Part shown: positions 7,957 through 13,529 of the stretch, piece after piece
How positions within the stretch are numbered: the stretch's first letter is position 1
Layout of the letters: each line of letters starts with the position of its first letter
Virus record (IMG/VR): IMGVR_UViG_3300025322_000149
Span: 1-25,629 of that record
Origin: a virus
Length of the DNA stretch: 25,629 nucleotides
Strand: one strand, 5' to 3'
Program-made: the position numbers and the translations under genes
Notes under the pieces: generated by a model
What the model was told of the DNA's origin: nothing
What the model saw: the letters and a program-made list of their open reading frames with translations, nothing else
Database searches by the model: none

Positions 7957-8176
7957 TGAAGTAATCCTCCAGTTGTGTGACTGCGTTCTTGCGGTTGTAT
8001 CTCCGCCTGATAATTTTCACGGTTTCTTCGTTAATGAAATGCTGGTTCTCTACACAACCAGTGGTAGAGATTACTACTTTGATGCCAAGGTGTTTTGTTG
8101 CCTGCATTAACTCAGAATATGCAGCCTCAAGATTGGCTGCATCTAATGAGACTGCACAGGGGAATGAGTACCTCAT
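7934..8176 (-). CDS. Hypothetical protein (80 aa)
   Basis: Starts MRYSFPCAVSLDAANLEAAY; contains a beta strand IKVVISTTGC and a basic helix IIRRRYNRK. The start at 8176 is chosen because the ATG overlaps the TAA of the upstream 23-residue ORF (TAATG); an in-frame extension to a TTG at 8254 would run through two small coupled genes and is rejected. No family recognised. Confidence 0.72.
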   Translation of the reverse strand: MRYSFPCAVSLDAANLEAAYSELMQATKHLGIKVVISTTGCVENQHFINEETVKIIRRRYNRKNAVTQLEDYFNGHIENY

Positions 8177-8247
8177 TATGAGAAGATCCAAACAAGGAAC
8201 GCAAACCATGCAACTACACAAATTACGAAAGCGGTGTTGTCGTCCAT
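8176..8247 (-). CDS. Tiny membrane peptide (23 aa)
   Basis: MDDNTAFVICVVAWFAFLVW followed by IFS: a single hydrophobic helix with an acidic N-terminus. It has a strong Shine-Dalgarno (GGAGAGG, 8 nt before ATG) and TAATG overlaps at both ends, with the 56-residue gene upstream and the 80-residue gene downstream. The spacing and coupling make it a convincing gene despite its length. A lysis- or membrane-associated regulator role is only a guess. Confidence 0.65.
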   Translation of the reverse strand: MDDNTAFVICVVAWFAFLVWIFS

Positions 8248-8417
8248 TAGTCAAACCTCTCCTCTATCCATGTTTTCTTGCCGACGATTTCCCTAAGCAA
8301 ATGGCAGTCGAACTGAGCGTCTTGTTTACTGGTTCGCCTGCCTTCCTCGACAACGGGTGCATCCATGCCCACTTGGGACATGACTGCATAAGCAACGATT
8401 TTCTTTGGGGGTTCCAT
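8247..8417 (-). CDS. Small hypothetical protein (56 aa)
   Basis: MEPPKKIVAYAVMSQVGMDA at the start, then a charged C-terminal half (LLREIVGKKTWIEERFD). It is an open frame below the usual size limit, placed exactly between two genes with TAATG overlaps at 8417 and 8247. No family recognised. Confidence 0.68.
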   Translation of the reverse strand: MEPPKKIVAYAVMSQVGMDAPVVEEGRRTSKQDAQFDCHLLREIVGKKTWIEERFD

Positions 8418-8608
8418 TAGTTAATCTCCTCTATGGATGTGATATGCCATCGTTCTTTGGGGATGTTGGGGAATGTAGTACGGAATAGCTGCTTCTTGGC
8501 TAGCCCTGCTGCTTCGCGGATAGAGTCACAGTTCACATCGACATGACCAGTGTGACGCTTCCACATATGGTGCCTTGGCGGCACTTCAAGATAAACCCTG
8601 TACCTCAC
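8417..8608 (-). CDS. Small hypothetical protein (63 aa)
   Basis: MRYRVYLEVPPRHHMWKRHT: a beta-strand start, then a His-rich loop, then a helix (IREAAGLAKKQLF) and a final strand (WHITSIEEIN). The strand-helix-strand layout resembles small phage proteins of unknown role. The ATG overlaps the stop of the 8605-8928 gene and its TAA overlaps the next ATG. Confidence 0.75.
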   Translation of the reverse strand: MRYRVYLEVPPRHHMWKRHTGHVDVNCDSIREAAGLAKKQLFRTTFPNIPKERWHITSIEEIN

Positions 8609-8928
8609 AGGTTTTTCTCAATCCACTTAGCAATCTGTTTGAACGAGTGTTTTTTGGTGCCGCAAGACCCGTCATTCATATCAATCAGGTGGTTTTCGTC
8701 GGCAGCGAGCCCGAAATATTCTTTGTTTTCCCAGCTAAACGTGCCTGAATTGTTTCCGTTCTGTTTCCACCTGTTAGTGACATTCAACAACACACCTAAG
8801 CAGCAGAAATAATCTTCTCCATTGCTATCGCTATCACTACAAAGCATCTGAGTGCCTTGGTTGTACTCGCCTTCAGGTGCCTGACCCCGCAGGGCCTTAA
8901 GCCATTTGTCTTTGATTGCTTTCTTCAC
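8605..8928 (-). CDS. Conserved phage hypothetical protein (107 aa)
   Basis: Carries the pattern of a widespread small phage family of unknown function: an N-terminal KWLKALRGQAPEGEYNQG, a CCLGVLLNV block, an LIDMNDG block and a C-terminal SFKQIAKWIEKNL. Length is usual for the family. It is coupled by ATGA to the Cys-rich gene upstream. Family membership is recognised from the motif order; no biochemical role is known to me. Confidence 0.8.
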   Translation of the reverse strand: MKKAIKDKWLKALRGQAPEGEYNQGTQMLCSDSDSNGEDYFCCLGVLLNVTNRWKQNGNNSGTFSWENKEYFGLAADENHLIDMNDGSCGTKKHSFKQIAKWIEKNL

Positions 8929-9254
8929 TTCTGTTCTCCATGTTTGAGTACATTACGCAGGAACCGTAGCTCTTTCTTAGCTGCCGCCATGCCTTTGTCC
9001 TTAGAGTATGGATCATATTCCATATACGGAGTGCCCGCACATCCACCACGTTCGGGGCCTTGATCTGGATCAAACACAGCCAGTGGGCAATTGCCACAAT
9101 TTAAAAAAGATACCATGTAGGCTTTACATAGCGGGCAATTATCGGGGCCTTCGTCTTCTATTGTGCCAGCTACGATGCCCTCCCATTTTTTGATTGACCC
9201 GCGCAATGCACGGGCCGCTTTCTTTGTCAGCTTCGGCCATACTATTTTCGCCAT
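8925..9254 (-). CDS. Cys-rich, probable zinc-binding phage protein (110 aa)
   Basis: The frame opens further upstream but the ATG at 9254 is chosen: AGGAGAAAG precedes it and the product then begins MAKIVWPKLTKKAARAL. NCPLCKAY is followed by NCGNCPL and GGC, the spacing of a zinc-ribbon-like small phage protein. The C-terminus is a helix (AAKKELRFLRNVLKHG). It overlaps the upstream gene by 13 nt. Confidence 0.78.
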   Translation of the reverse strand: MAKIVWPKLTKKAARALRGSIKKWEGIVAGTIEDEGPDNCPLCKAYMVSFLNCGNCPLAVFDPDQGPERGGCAGTPYMEYDPYSKDKGMAAAKKELRFLRNVLKHGEQK

Positions 9255-9511
9255 AGTTCTTTCTCCTGTGGTGTTGAGTAAATGACATTCAGTTCTGGAT
9301 ACCCGCACGCCTCTAACCATTTCCTGAGATTGAATGCGGGGTTGCGTGCCTCAAATACTTTCGCCAGTGCAAGCACTATTTTCAAATGGGTGGCGTAATC
9401 AGACTCCTCTTTAGTTACTTTCATCACATCAGCGGTCGTCTCAAACACTGCTTTTGTTAGTGGTGAATAAGAAAGCCCTGTTATAAATTGTCTATTGGGT
9501 CTATGGGACAT
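9242..9511 (-). CDS. Hypothetical protein (89 aa)
   Basis: Helical, soluble protein: TKAVFETTADVMKVTKEESD, then LKIVLALAKVFEARNPAFNL, then RKWLEACGYPE. No family recognised. Its ATG at 9511 lies inside the last codons of the 34-residue ORF at 9501-9605. Confidence 0.72.
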   Translation of the reverse strand: MSHRPNRQFITGLSYSPLTKAVFETTADVMKVTKEESDYATHLKIVLALAKVFEARNPAFNLRKWLEACGYPELNVIYSTPQEKELWRK

Positions 9512-9605
9512 AGTGCGTTACGCCTTCGTATCCATCAACCCGCCACCAAAGTAACACACCTGTGTAACCTGCCCATGTGCCATAGAATGTTGCACGATAA
9601 GTCAT
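9501..9605 (-). CDS. Small ORF containing palindrome copy 5 (34 aa)
   Basis: MTYRATFYGTWAGYTGVLLW at the start, then WRVDGYEGVTHYVP. A GAAGG Shine-Dalgarno is about 10 nt upstream, and the frame ends just past the ATG of the next gene. The palindrome forms codons for GYTGVL. Aromatic-rich, perhaps a small membrane-associated peptide. Real but modest support. Confidence 0.45.
   Translation of the reverse strand: MTYRATFYGTWAGYTGVLLWWRVDGYEGVTHYVP
9552..9567. repeat. Dispersed palindrome, copy 5 (one arm mismatch)
   Basis: TAACACACCTGTGTAA. It lies 41 nt upstream of the 9242-9511 start, inside the small ORF at 9501-9605. Confidence 0.72.
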
Positions 9606-9663
9606 TTTTAGCTGCCTTCTACGTGTTGTAAACAATCAACGCTAATGTTTATTTAAAGTAATG

Positions 9664-10164
9664 TCATCCCTTCCCCTCCGACGCTTCCTCTGTAAGTCGC
9701 TCAGCAGCTTCCAAAAATTGCGGGGCAACGAGTCCGTGCTGTGGAAATACCTTCTTCCACGCCTCCATCGCTGCCCGCAGCTTCTCAGATAGCGTCCGGC
9801 TCTCATCGAGGCGGCTGACAAGAAAGCGTGCATAGAATGTTGCTATTGACGACGACGTGGTGTCTGCAACTAATAGACGAGTGCTGGCCTCCATCTCATC
9901 ATTACAATCATCAATCTGCGACTGCTCGGCTACCTTCTCCATGTAATGGTCCCGCTGCTTGGTCATCTCTACGCAGTTGGGGCAGGGCGGATCGGGGCGG
10001 GCGAGGGCTGAGATCAGGTCCTTGATTACAGTGGCGGTACTATCCTGCTCCCGCTCCCAAGCCATTGTCCTGCCGTTGATACCGAATTCGCTACGTATCC
10101 ACAGCCTACGTTTTTCCAAAGTGGTTAGGCACTTCTCCGCCGCCTCTCGCACTGATTGGGTCAT
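9664..10164 (-). CDS. Hypothetical coiled-coil protein with a CPNC pair (166 aa)
   Basis: Mostly helical, Glu/Lys/Ala-rich: REAAEKCLTTLEKRRLWIRS at the start, a PPCPNCVEMTKQRDHYMEK hinge (about 59-77) and a long C-terminal helix (LSEKLRAAMEAWKKVF). The single CxxC pair could join another to bind zinc in a dimer. No named family. It is coupled by ATGA to 10161-10349. Confidence 0.72.
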   Translation of the reverse strand: MTQSVREAAEKCLTTLEKRRLWIRSEFGINGRTMAWEREQDSTATVIKDLISALARPDPPCPNCVEMTKQRDHYMEKVAEQSQIDDCNDEMEASTRLLVADTTSSSIATFYARFLVSRLDESRTLSEKLRAAMEAWKKVFPQHGLVAPQFLEAAERLTEEASEGKG

Positions 10165-10349
10165 AACTTCGCTCCCTTGAAGGTGATGGGGCGGACGCAG
10201 TAGTCTTTATATCGCGGGCGCGCCGCACGAGCATCGGTTCTACTGAAATAGATGCGTGGTATATATCTGCCTTCACTATCAAAAAACCCTACGAGACTTT
10301 TGTCGTCACTCCAGCACACCGCCCACAGTCTGTTTTTGGGTTTGGTCAT
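10161..10349 (-). CDS. Small hypothetical protein (62 aa)
   Basis: MTKPKNRLWAVCWSDDKSLV at the start, then GFFDSEGRYIPRIYFSRTDA. A compact beta-rich protein with a basic C-terminal region. ATGA overlaps at both ends place it in the small-gene operon. No family recognised. Confidence 0.7.
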   Translation of the reverse strand: MTKPKNRLWAVCWSDDKSLVGFFDSEGRYIPRIYFSRTDARAARPRYKDYCVRPITFKGAKL

Positions 10350-10537
10350 GAGTCTAACTTCTCACCAAGAACGTGTTGACAAAAGCGCCGCTCGGTGATC
10401 TCTTTGTTTTGTGGTTTCATAGCGCAGTGGAAACAGATGCGCTCACCATTAAGTCCATAAGGACGTAGTTCCTCTGTTTGCCCGCAGTATTCACAGGTAC
10501 TTTTGCACTCTCGCTCAATAACCCCGCGGCGGCTCAT
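10346..10537 (-). CDS. Small zinc-ribbon-like protein (63 aa)
   Basis: A CEYCGQ knuckle (residues 15-20) and ICFHC (35-39) give four Cys in a CxxC-14-CxxC layout, typical of small zinc ribbons. Further Cys lie near residues 11 and 53. Such proteins often bind nucleic acid or a host protein; the target is unknown. ATGA coupling on both sides. Confidence 0.75.
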   Translation of the reverse strand: MSRRGVIERECKSTCEYCGQTEELRPYGLNGERICFHCAMKPQNKEITERRFCQHVLGEKLDS

Positions 10538-10755
10538 GATTCCTGCTCCAGCTTGTTGATGGCGGCGAGTGCGTTCTTCAACCGCTTATCTGGTTTTTTG
10601 TTAACCTGCGGATAGGCGCTAATTGCCTCCCTGATCTCCTGCGCAGCCTCCACCAGTTTAATCATGCGCTCGTCAATACGTATTGAGAGACAGGTCGCAG
10701 GAAACCTTTCCAAATCTTCCCGCAGAATGCAGGCAACGTCGGTGAGTGTGGTCAT
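10534..10755 (-). CDS. Small helical hypothetical protein (73 aa)
   Basis: Begins MTTLTDVACILREDLERFPA and ends in Lys/Ala/Leu-rich helices (KRLKNALAAINKLEQ). No recognised domain. The ATG overlaps the stop of the two-span membrane protein upstream (ATGA). Confidence 0.68.
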   Translation of the reverse strand: MTTLTDVACILREDLERFPATCLSIRIDERMIKLVEAAQEIREAISAYPQVNKKPDKRLKNALAAINKLEQES

Positions 10756-10934
10756 GTTATTGATATCCCCATTCCTACCATTGTTACAAACACCGCCACC
10801 AGTGTGAACAGCACCCCAACGTAGAACTTTTGTTCTTTATTTAATGGGGTGTCCTCCCATACAAAACTAAAGAATGCTCCACCGAGCAGTCCTGTAATGA
10901 GTATGAGCCCTAGAGCAATGTAATCATGCGACAC
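10752..10934 (-). CDS. Small membrane protein with two spans (60 aa)
   Basis: Two hydrophobic segments, about residues 5-25 (YIALGLILITGLLGGAFFSF) and 37-58, joined by a charged loop (EDTPLNKEQK). The start is a GTG overlapping the stop of the upstream gene (TAGTG), with AGGAG upstream. The size and topology would suit a holin-like protein, but it lies in the early small-gene operon with no lysin nearby, so that reading is weak. Confidence 0.72.
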   Translation of the reverse strand: MSHDYIALGLILITGLLGGAFFSFVWEDTPLNKEQKFYVGVLFTLVAVFVTMVGMGISIT

Positions 10935-11200
10935 TATATTTGACTCCTACATAAGCATGTCACTTGTTCAATTTCGCCATTGGCGCGCTGCCACGTAATC
11001 CATCCACGGCCATTGCACTCAGAGCAGGACCTGTTGATGATAACGCGATCCTTACACTGCCTGCCTATCTTGGCAATTACTTCAGCGGTCTTGGGCATGG
11101 TGAGCGCAAGCTGGACAAGCTCCCCATTACGCGCTGTAACAGCCGGTTTTGTTTTAAGTCTGGGGCACCAGAGCCGGTTAAATAATTTACTTAGGTTCAT
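10934..11200 (-). CDS. DnaJ-knuckle-like zinc protein (88 aa)
   Basis: The C-terminal half has CSECNGRGWITW (about 59-70), the CxxCxGxG knuckle of DnaJ-type zinc fingers, followed by CLC. The N-terminus is basic (NLSKLFNRLWCPRLKTKP). A role in binding a client or nucleic acid is inferred from the knuckle. Palindrome copy 6 overlaps its upstream region and provides the GGAG about 11 nt before the ATG. Confidence 0.75.
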   Translation of the reverse strand: MNLSKLFNRLWCPRLKTKPAVTARNGELVQLALTMPKTAEVIAKIGRQCKDRVIINRSCSECNGRGWITWQRANGEIEQVTCLCRSQI

Positions 11201-11457
11201 TGGTGGTTACACTCCTGTGTAATTCTAGGGTTGACCCATGCGTTCAGCATTTTTACCATGGTTTTTGCTTCTTCAAACGATTCAAATTCTAGCATTGTAG
11301 ACACAATGTTTGTTGATTTCACAATTCTTTCCGAGTGACTGGGTAGCGCCCAAAATCTCGCTCGCCAGTACGCCATACTATTTGGATATTTATTCAGAAA
11401 ATCGTCAGTGTACATTACGACGGTCCATTTTTTTGTTATGCTCTTATGGTTTCTCAC
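11197..11457 (-). CDS. Hypothetical protein, paralogue of its upstream neighbour (86 aa)
   Basis: The start is taken as the GTG at 11457, because it overlaps the TGA of the previous gene (GTGA) and removes a 55 nt overlap that the longer frame needs. Visible parts: KKWTVVMYTDDFLNKYPNSM, RARFWALP and EFESFEEAKTMVKMLNAW. The last block matches FDSYEEAYALYCILNDW of the 11454-11741 product, and both begin with a Lys-Trp strand, so they form a tandem pair. The C-terminus (ITQECN) is written by palindrome copy 6. Function unknown. Confidence 0.72.
   Translation of the reverse strand: MRNHKSITKKWTVVMYTDDFLNKYPNSMAYWRARFWALPSHSERIVKSTNIVSTMLEFESFEEAKTMVKMLNAWVNPRITQECNHQ
11207..11222. repeat. Dispersed palindrome, copy 6 (one arm mismatch)
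   Basis: TTACACTCCTGTGTAA. Read on the minus strand it holds a GGAG that may act as the Shine-Dalgarno of the 10934-11200 gene, so binding would cover the translation signal region as well as the end of the upstream gene. Confidence 0.75.
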
Positions 11458-11741
11458 CTGCTTTTTGTGCCCCCTCGTTGGTTCGTTATGTCTGTGCCGG
11501 TATGCCATCCACAGCCATATTGGCTAACCCACCTCCATGCCTTTGTCGGGTGCCAGTCATTAAGTATACAGTACAGTGCATATGCTTCTTCGTAACTGTC
11601 AAATACTTGAATGCTATGAACATGCGGCCCTCTATAGTCTCGCTCATACTGGTTGGTAAGTGTAAACCTCACGTAACCTTTATGTAGCTCAAGTATTTCA
11701 TCATCCCAATGTAGCAAGTGCCATTTATCCGAGGTGACCAT
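11454..11741 (-). CDS. Hypothetical protein, paralogue of its downstream neighbour (95 aa)
   Basis: The ATG at 11741 (MVTSDKWHLLHWDD) is chosen over the longer frame, whose first codon is an ATT at 11789. A weak purine-rich Shine-Dalgarno (AAAAGAGAA) precedes the ATG. The VFDSYEEAYALYCILNDW block is shared with the 11197-11457 product. The C-terminus is Trp/Gly-rich (WRWVSQYGCGWHTG). No family recognised. Confidence 0.7.
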   Translation of the reverse strand: MVTSDKWHLLHWDDEILELHKGYVRFTLTNQYERDYRGPHVHSIQVFDSYEEAYALYCILNDWHPTKAWRWVSQYGCGWHTGTDITNQRGGTKSR

Positions 11742-11765
11742 TTCTCTTTTCTCGTCGAAAAAAGG

Positions 11766-11780
11766 TTGGTAGGGGGATAA
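11766..11780. repeat. Direct repeat copy A, TTGGTAGGGGGATAA
   Basis: An exact 15 bp copy of 11803-11817, 37 bp apart start to start, ahead of the 11454-11741 gene (25 nt upstream of its start). On the minus strand it reads TTATCCCCCTACCAA. A tandem operator or phage-specific promoter element is possible. Confidence 0.7.
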
Positions 11781-11802
11781 AGGGATCAATTAAAATTCAT
11801 CC

Positions 11803-11817
11803 TTGGTAGGGGGATAA
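11803..11817. repeat. Direct repeat copy B, TTGGTAGGGGGATAA
   Basis: Exact partner of 11766-11780; it lies between the 58-residue gene stop and the 11454-11741 start. Confidence 0.7.
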
Positions 11818-11842
11818 CTAGCGGGGTCATGCGATTTGGCCG

Positions 11843-12019
11843 TCATCTATATGTAACCTGCGATCTGGCAGGCTCGCACTTGAGCAGTCGGCCATTCTCA
11901 TTGACAGCCTGATAAGCGGCGACCCTACGGGCCTCTATCTCACTGGTCGCAGTCACCTTGCCAGTTCTGATGGACCCGTGGGTGCGGATTACAAACTGAT
12001 AGATCTGTTTGTGAAACAT
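11843..12019 (-). CDS. Small hypothetical protein (58 aa)
   Basis: MFHKQIYQFVIRTHGSIRTG at the start, then KVTATSEIEARRVAAYQAVN and a short tail. A strand-loop-helix protein with a basic character. CAGGAAAA precedes the ATG. It is below the usual caller limit, but the open frame has a Shine-Dalgarno and fills a gap in the operon. No family recognised. Confidence 0.62.
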   Translation of the reverse strand: MFHKQIYQFVIRTHGSIRTGKVTATSEIEARRVAAYQAVNENGRLLKCEPARSQVTYR

Positions 12020-12057
12020 TTGTTAGTTTTCCTGTGTTGATTTGTTAAGTGTTTGTG

Positions 12058-12073
12058 TTACACACCTGTGTAA
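12058..12073. repeat. Dispersed palindrome, copy 7 (perfect 7+2+7)
   Basis: TTACACACCTGTGTAA. It lies 39 nt upstream of the 11843-12019 start, in a non-coding stretch. Confidence 0.85.
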
Positions 12074-12210
12074 TAAAGCCGGTTGCGCGCCGGCGCAGAC
12101 AATAAAGCCAACCGAGTTCCCATTGGTGGGCGTGTGATTTGTTATACCTGCTACCAAATACAGGCGTCTTTGTCACACTATTTAGAAAGACTAATACAAA
12201 CACGCAACCG

Positions 12211-12300
12211 GATATGCAGGCACCTTGGCAGTCGGGCACAAGCACACAACACACAGGAGCACACAGGGAAAGCGCCTGAGTGCCTTGGTGCCTGCATATC
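12211..12300. repeat. Long inverted repeat, about 20 bp arms and 50 bp loop
   Basis: Left arm 12211-12230 and right arm 12281-12300 match at 18 of 20 positions (GATATGCAGGCACC pairs exactly with GGTGCCTGCATATC, then two mismatches, then GGCA/TGCC). The loop is CA-rich on the plus strand. It could be a structured RNA, an origin hairpin or a recombination site; no T-run follows, so a simple terminator is unlikely. Confidence 0.75.
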
Positions 12301-12348
12301 GAGTTACGCGAACCGGACATAGAAGCGGACATGCGGAGATTGGCAGGG

Positions 12349-12651
12349 TTATTCTCCGCTTGGCGGGTTGTCGGGGCGGTCAGGGTCATAAATACATTGG
12401 CCGCTGTTATGGTAGGTGATGAATTTCATTACACCTTCAGGAGTATCGTAGGGGGGCTTACCAAAACGGGGCCACTCTGTAGTCATGTCACAAAAAACAC
12501 AATGGAGGATGGTTTTACCGTCTTGGGGAATAGGCCCGACCGGCTGGTGTCTTTCCAGCTTTCTTGCTTTCTTGATTTGGGCAAAGAGTCCGGCTGGTTC
12601 GAGCAGGCCGTAGTAGAGATTGTATTTTCTGATGGGGCTGGACATATTCAT
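12349..12651 (-). CDS. Hypothetical protein with Cys/His pairs (100 aa)
   Basis: HCVFCDMTTEWPRFG (about 50-64) is followed by TYHNSGQCIYDP (about 79-90); the CxxC plus H/C spacing suits a small zinc-binding fold. A Pro-rich C-terminus (PDRPDNPPSGE) is typical of small phage proteins. The Shine-Dalgarno is weak, and ATG at 12645 is an alternative start. It is the first gene left of the probable origin. Confidence 0.62.
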   Translation of the reverse strand: MNMSSPIRKYNLYYGLLEPAGLFAQIKKARKLERHQPVGPIPQDGKTILHCVFCDMTTEWPRFGKPPYDTPEGVMKFITYHNSGQCIYDPDRPDNPPSGE

Positions 12652-12707
12652 TACCGCTTGTTTTAAAACCCTATTGGTTTTGTTTTTTGTGCCTCATGGC
12701 CGAGGTT

Positions 12708-12764
12708 GGACGTAGTGAAACAGCACTTTGGGGTTAATTATGGTGGGTCTACGGCACTACGTCC
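12708..12764. repeat. Inverted repeat GGACGTAGTG / CACTACGTCC
   Basis: The 10 bp arms at 12708-12717 and 12755-12764 are perfect. The right arm runs into CACGTCTAGGTCC, a degenerate iteron, so this is the outer edge of the iteron region. Confidence 0.75.
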
Positions 12765-12843
12765 ACGTCTAGGTCCATGTGGGCCTTTGGGGTTGGGTGC
12801 CTTGGTGCCGGAAAATCTATATTAGGGGTCAATGACTTACAAT

Positions 12844-12872
12844 CTCTACGTCCTCTACGTCCTCTAGGTCAG
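12844..12872. repeat. Iteron cluster 1 (9 bp period)
   Basis: CTCTACGTC is repeated with a 9 bp period and ends CTCTAGGTCAG. The last 20 bases (12853-12872) recur as an exact inverted copy at 12966-12985. Confidence 0.85.
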
Positions 12873-12965
12873 CCCTTTTGTGGAGAGAGAAGTATAGATA
12901 TAAAACCAAAAAACACATATCGGCACTGCTCCCAAAAATCGCCTATGGTTCGTTATTATTTTTGC

Positions 12966-12985
12966 CTGACCTAGAGGACGTAGAG
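12966..12985. repeat. Iteron cluster 2, inverted copy
   Basis: CTGACCTAGAGGACGTAGAG is the exact reverse complement of 12853-12872, 93 bp away, and directly borders the AT tract. Confidence 0.85.
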
Positions 12986-13025
12986 ATATATATATATAAA
13001 ATATCTTTATAATATATATATATAT
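12986..13025. other. 40 bp AT tract, candidate DNA-unwinding element
   Basis: Only one base of 40 is not A or T, with long alternating TA runs. It sits between an inverted iteron copy and the third iteron cluster, where an unwinding element would be expected. Confidence 0.65.
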
Positions 13026-13034
13026 GGAGGTTTT

Positions 13035-13187
13035 ATGTCGTCCAACTCAACGTCCTCTACGTCCTGTACGTCCTCTACGTCTGCCTTCTGTATAGCTGCT
13101 GATGATAACGCCCATCTAACCACTCCCATTCTCATTAATACCCACTGCCAAAACCCCAAGGCACGGCGGCATTACACACCTGTGTAA
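13035..13187 (+). CDS. Possible small ORF reading through the iterons (50 aa)
   Basis: The ATG at 13035 has a strong GGAGG 5 nt upstream. The frame stays open to a TAA inside palindrome copy 8. Its N-terminus is a Ser/Thr repeat (MSSNSTSSTSCTSSTS) produced by the iterons, so the frame may be a by-product of the repeat. It is the only plus-strand candidate in the left arm. Treat as doubtful. Confidence 0.3.
   Translation: MSSNSTSSTSCTSSTSAFCIAADDNAHLTTPILINTHCQNPKARRHYTPV
13050..13081. repeat. Iteron cluster 3 (9 bp period)
   Basis: ACGTCC units with TCT or TGT spacers, four units at a 9 bp period, in the same orientation as cluster 1. Confidence 0.85.
13172..13187. repeat. Dispersed palindrome, copy 8 (perfect 7+2+7)
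   Basis: TTACACACCTGTGTAA, between the iteron region and the terminator at 13229-13261. Its TAA would be the stop of the plus-strand ORF. Confidence 0.85.
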
Positions 13188-13228
13188 TCCACCATGAAAT
13201 TCTAAAGGTTGCTCGCGCAGACGTGAAA

Positions 13229-13261
13229 AAGGCCCGCAAGCTTATCAAGCCTGCGGGCCTT
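13229..13261 (-). terminator. Rho-independent terminator
   Basis: AAGGCCCGCA pairs with TGCGGGCCTT, with an inner GCTT/AAGC stem and a 3 nt loop. On the minus strand the stem is followed by further T residues. It ends transcripts from 13268 rightwards before they reach the origin region. Confidence 0.8.
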
Positions 13262-13267
13262 AGTGAT

Positions 13268-13384
13268 TTAGCGTGAGGTTCCGACTGACCATTCACCGGC
13301 AAGGCGTAGGACGTAGAACGTCCGGCCCATGACTGTCACTCCAACAAAGCGCGTGCTGCCGTCAGTCACATTATAGAATTTCAT
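13268..13384 (-). CDS. Small hypothetical protein (38 aa)
   Basis: MKFYNVTDGSTRFVGVTVMG at the start, then RTFYVLRLAGEWSVGTSR: three or four short beta strands. GGGAG lies 8 nt before the ATG. It overlaps the upstream gene's 3' end and is followed by the terminator at 13229-13261. No family recognised. Confidence 0.62.
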   Translation of the reverse strand: MKFYNVTDGSTRFVGVTVMGRTFYVLRLAGEWSVGTSR

Positions 13385-13529
13385 TTGCTCGCTCCCGTTG
13401 TGATAGTTCGATCTGGATGTCGAAATTGACACGCTCAAGCCACGCTATCTTAGCAACGAGCGAATCAAATGCAGCGATGGCGCGGTAAGAATTATCCAGC
13501 GCCGCTATTAAATCATTGTCGCATTCCAT
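13371..13529 (-). CDS. Small hypothetical protein (52 aa)
   Basis: MECDNDLIAALDNSYRAIAA at the start, then FDSLVAKIAWLERVNFDIQI: a helical protein, perhaps a short coiled coil. AGGAG lies 6-7 nt before the ATG. It overlaps the next gene by 14 nt. It follows the terminator-like hairpin at 13548-13584, so it may depend on read-through from the 13591-14154 gene. Confidence 0.66.
   Translation of the reverse strand: MECDNDLIAALDNSYRAIAAFDSLVAKIAWLERVNFDIQIELSQRERANEIL

Larger units (their letters stand above)
12020..12348. other. Gene-poor stretch holding palindrome copy 7 and a long inverted repeat
   Basis: About 330 bases with no convincing gene. A long minus-strand frame exists (to 12389) but is Cys-rich, low in sense and overlaps the next gene. 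The stretch holds the palindrome at 12058-12073 and the inverted repeat at 12211-12300. Confidence 0.6.
12652..13267. other. Gene-poor probable replication-origin region
   Basis: More than 600 bases without a secure gene. It contains iterons of the TCTACGTCC type in both orientations, a 10 bp inverted repeat, a 20 bp inverted repeat, a 40 bp AT tract, palindrome copy 8 and, at its right end, the terminator at 13229-13261. Direct repeats plus an AT-rich tract are the classic make-up of an iteron origin; the assignment is inference. Confidence 0.6.

Noticed and set aside
12045-12389. 114-codon minus-strand frame over the inverted repeat
   Set aside because: Cys-rich, low-sense translation, no Shine-Dalgarno and overlap with the 12349-12651 gene; the frame is a by-product of the repeat and palindrome.
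12590-12612. GGTTCGAGC as a possible tRNA T-arm
   Set aside because: No acceptor stem, anticodon arm or D-arm around it, and it lies inside the 12349-12651 gene.
12777-12974. 65-codon plus-strand frame with a P-loop-like GAGKS
   Set aside because: The frame runs through iterons (LRPLRPLGQP) and has no ATPase context; the GAGKS is chance.
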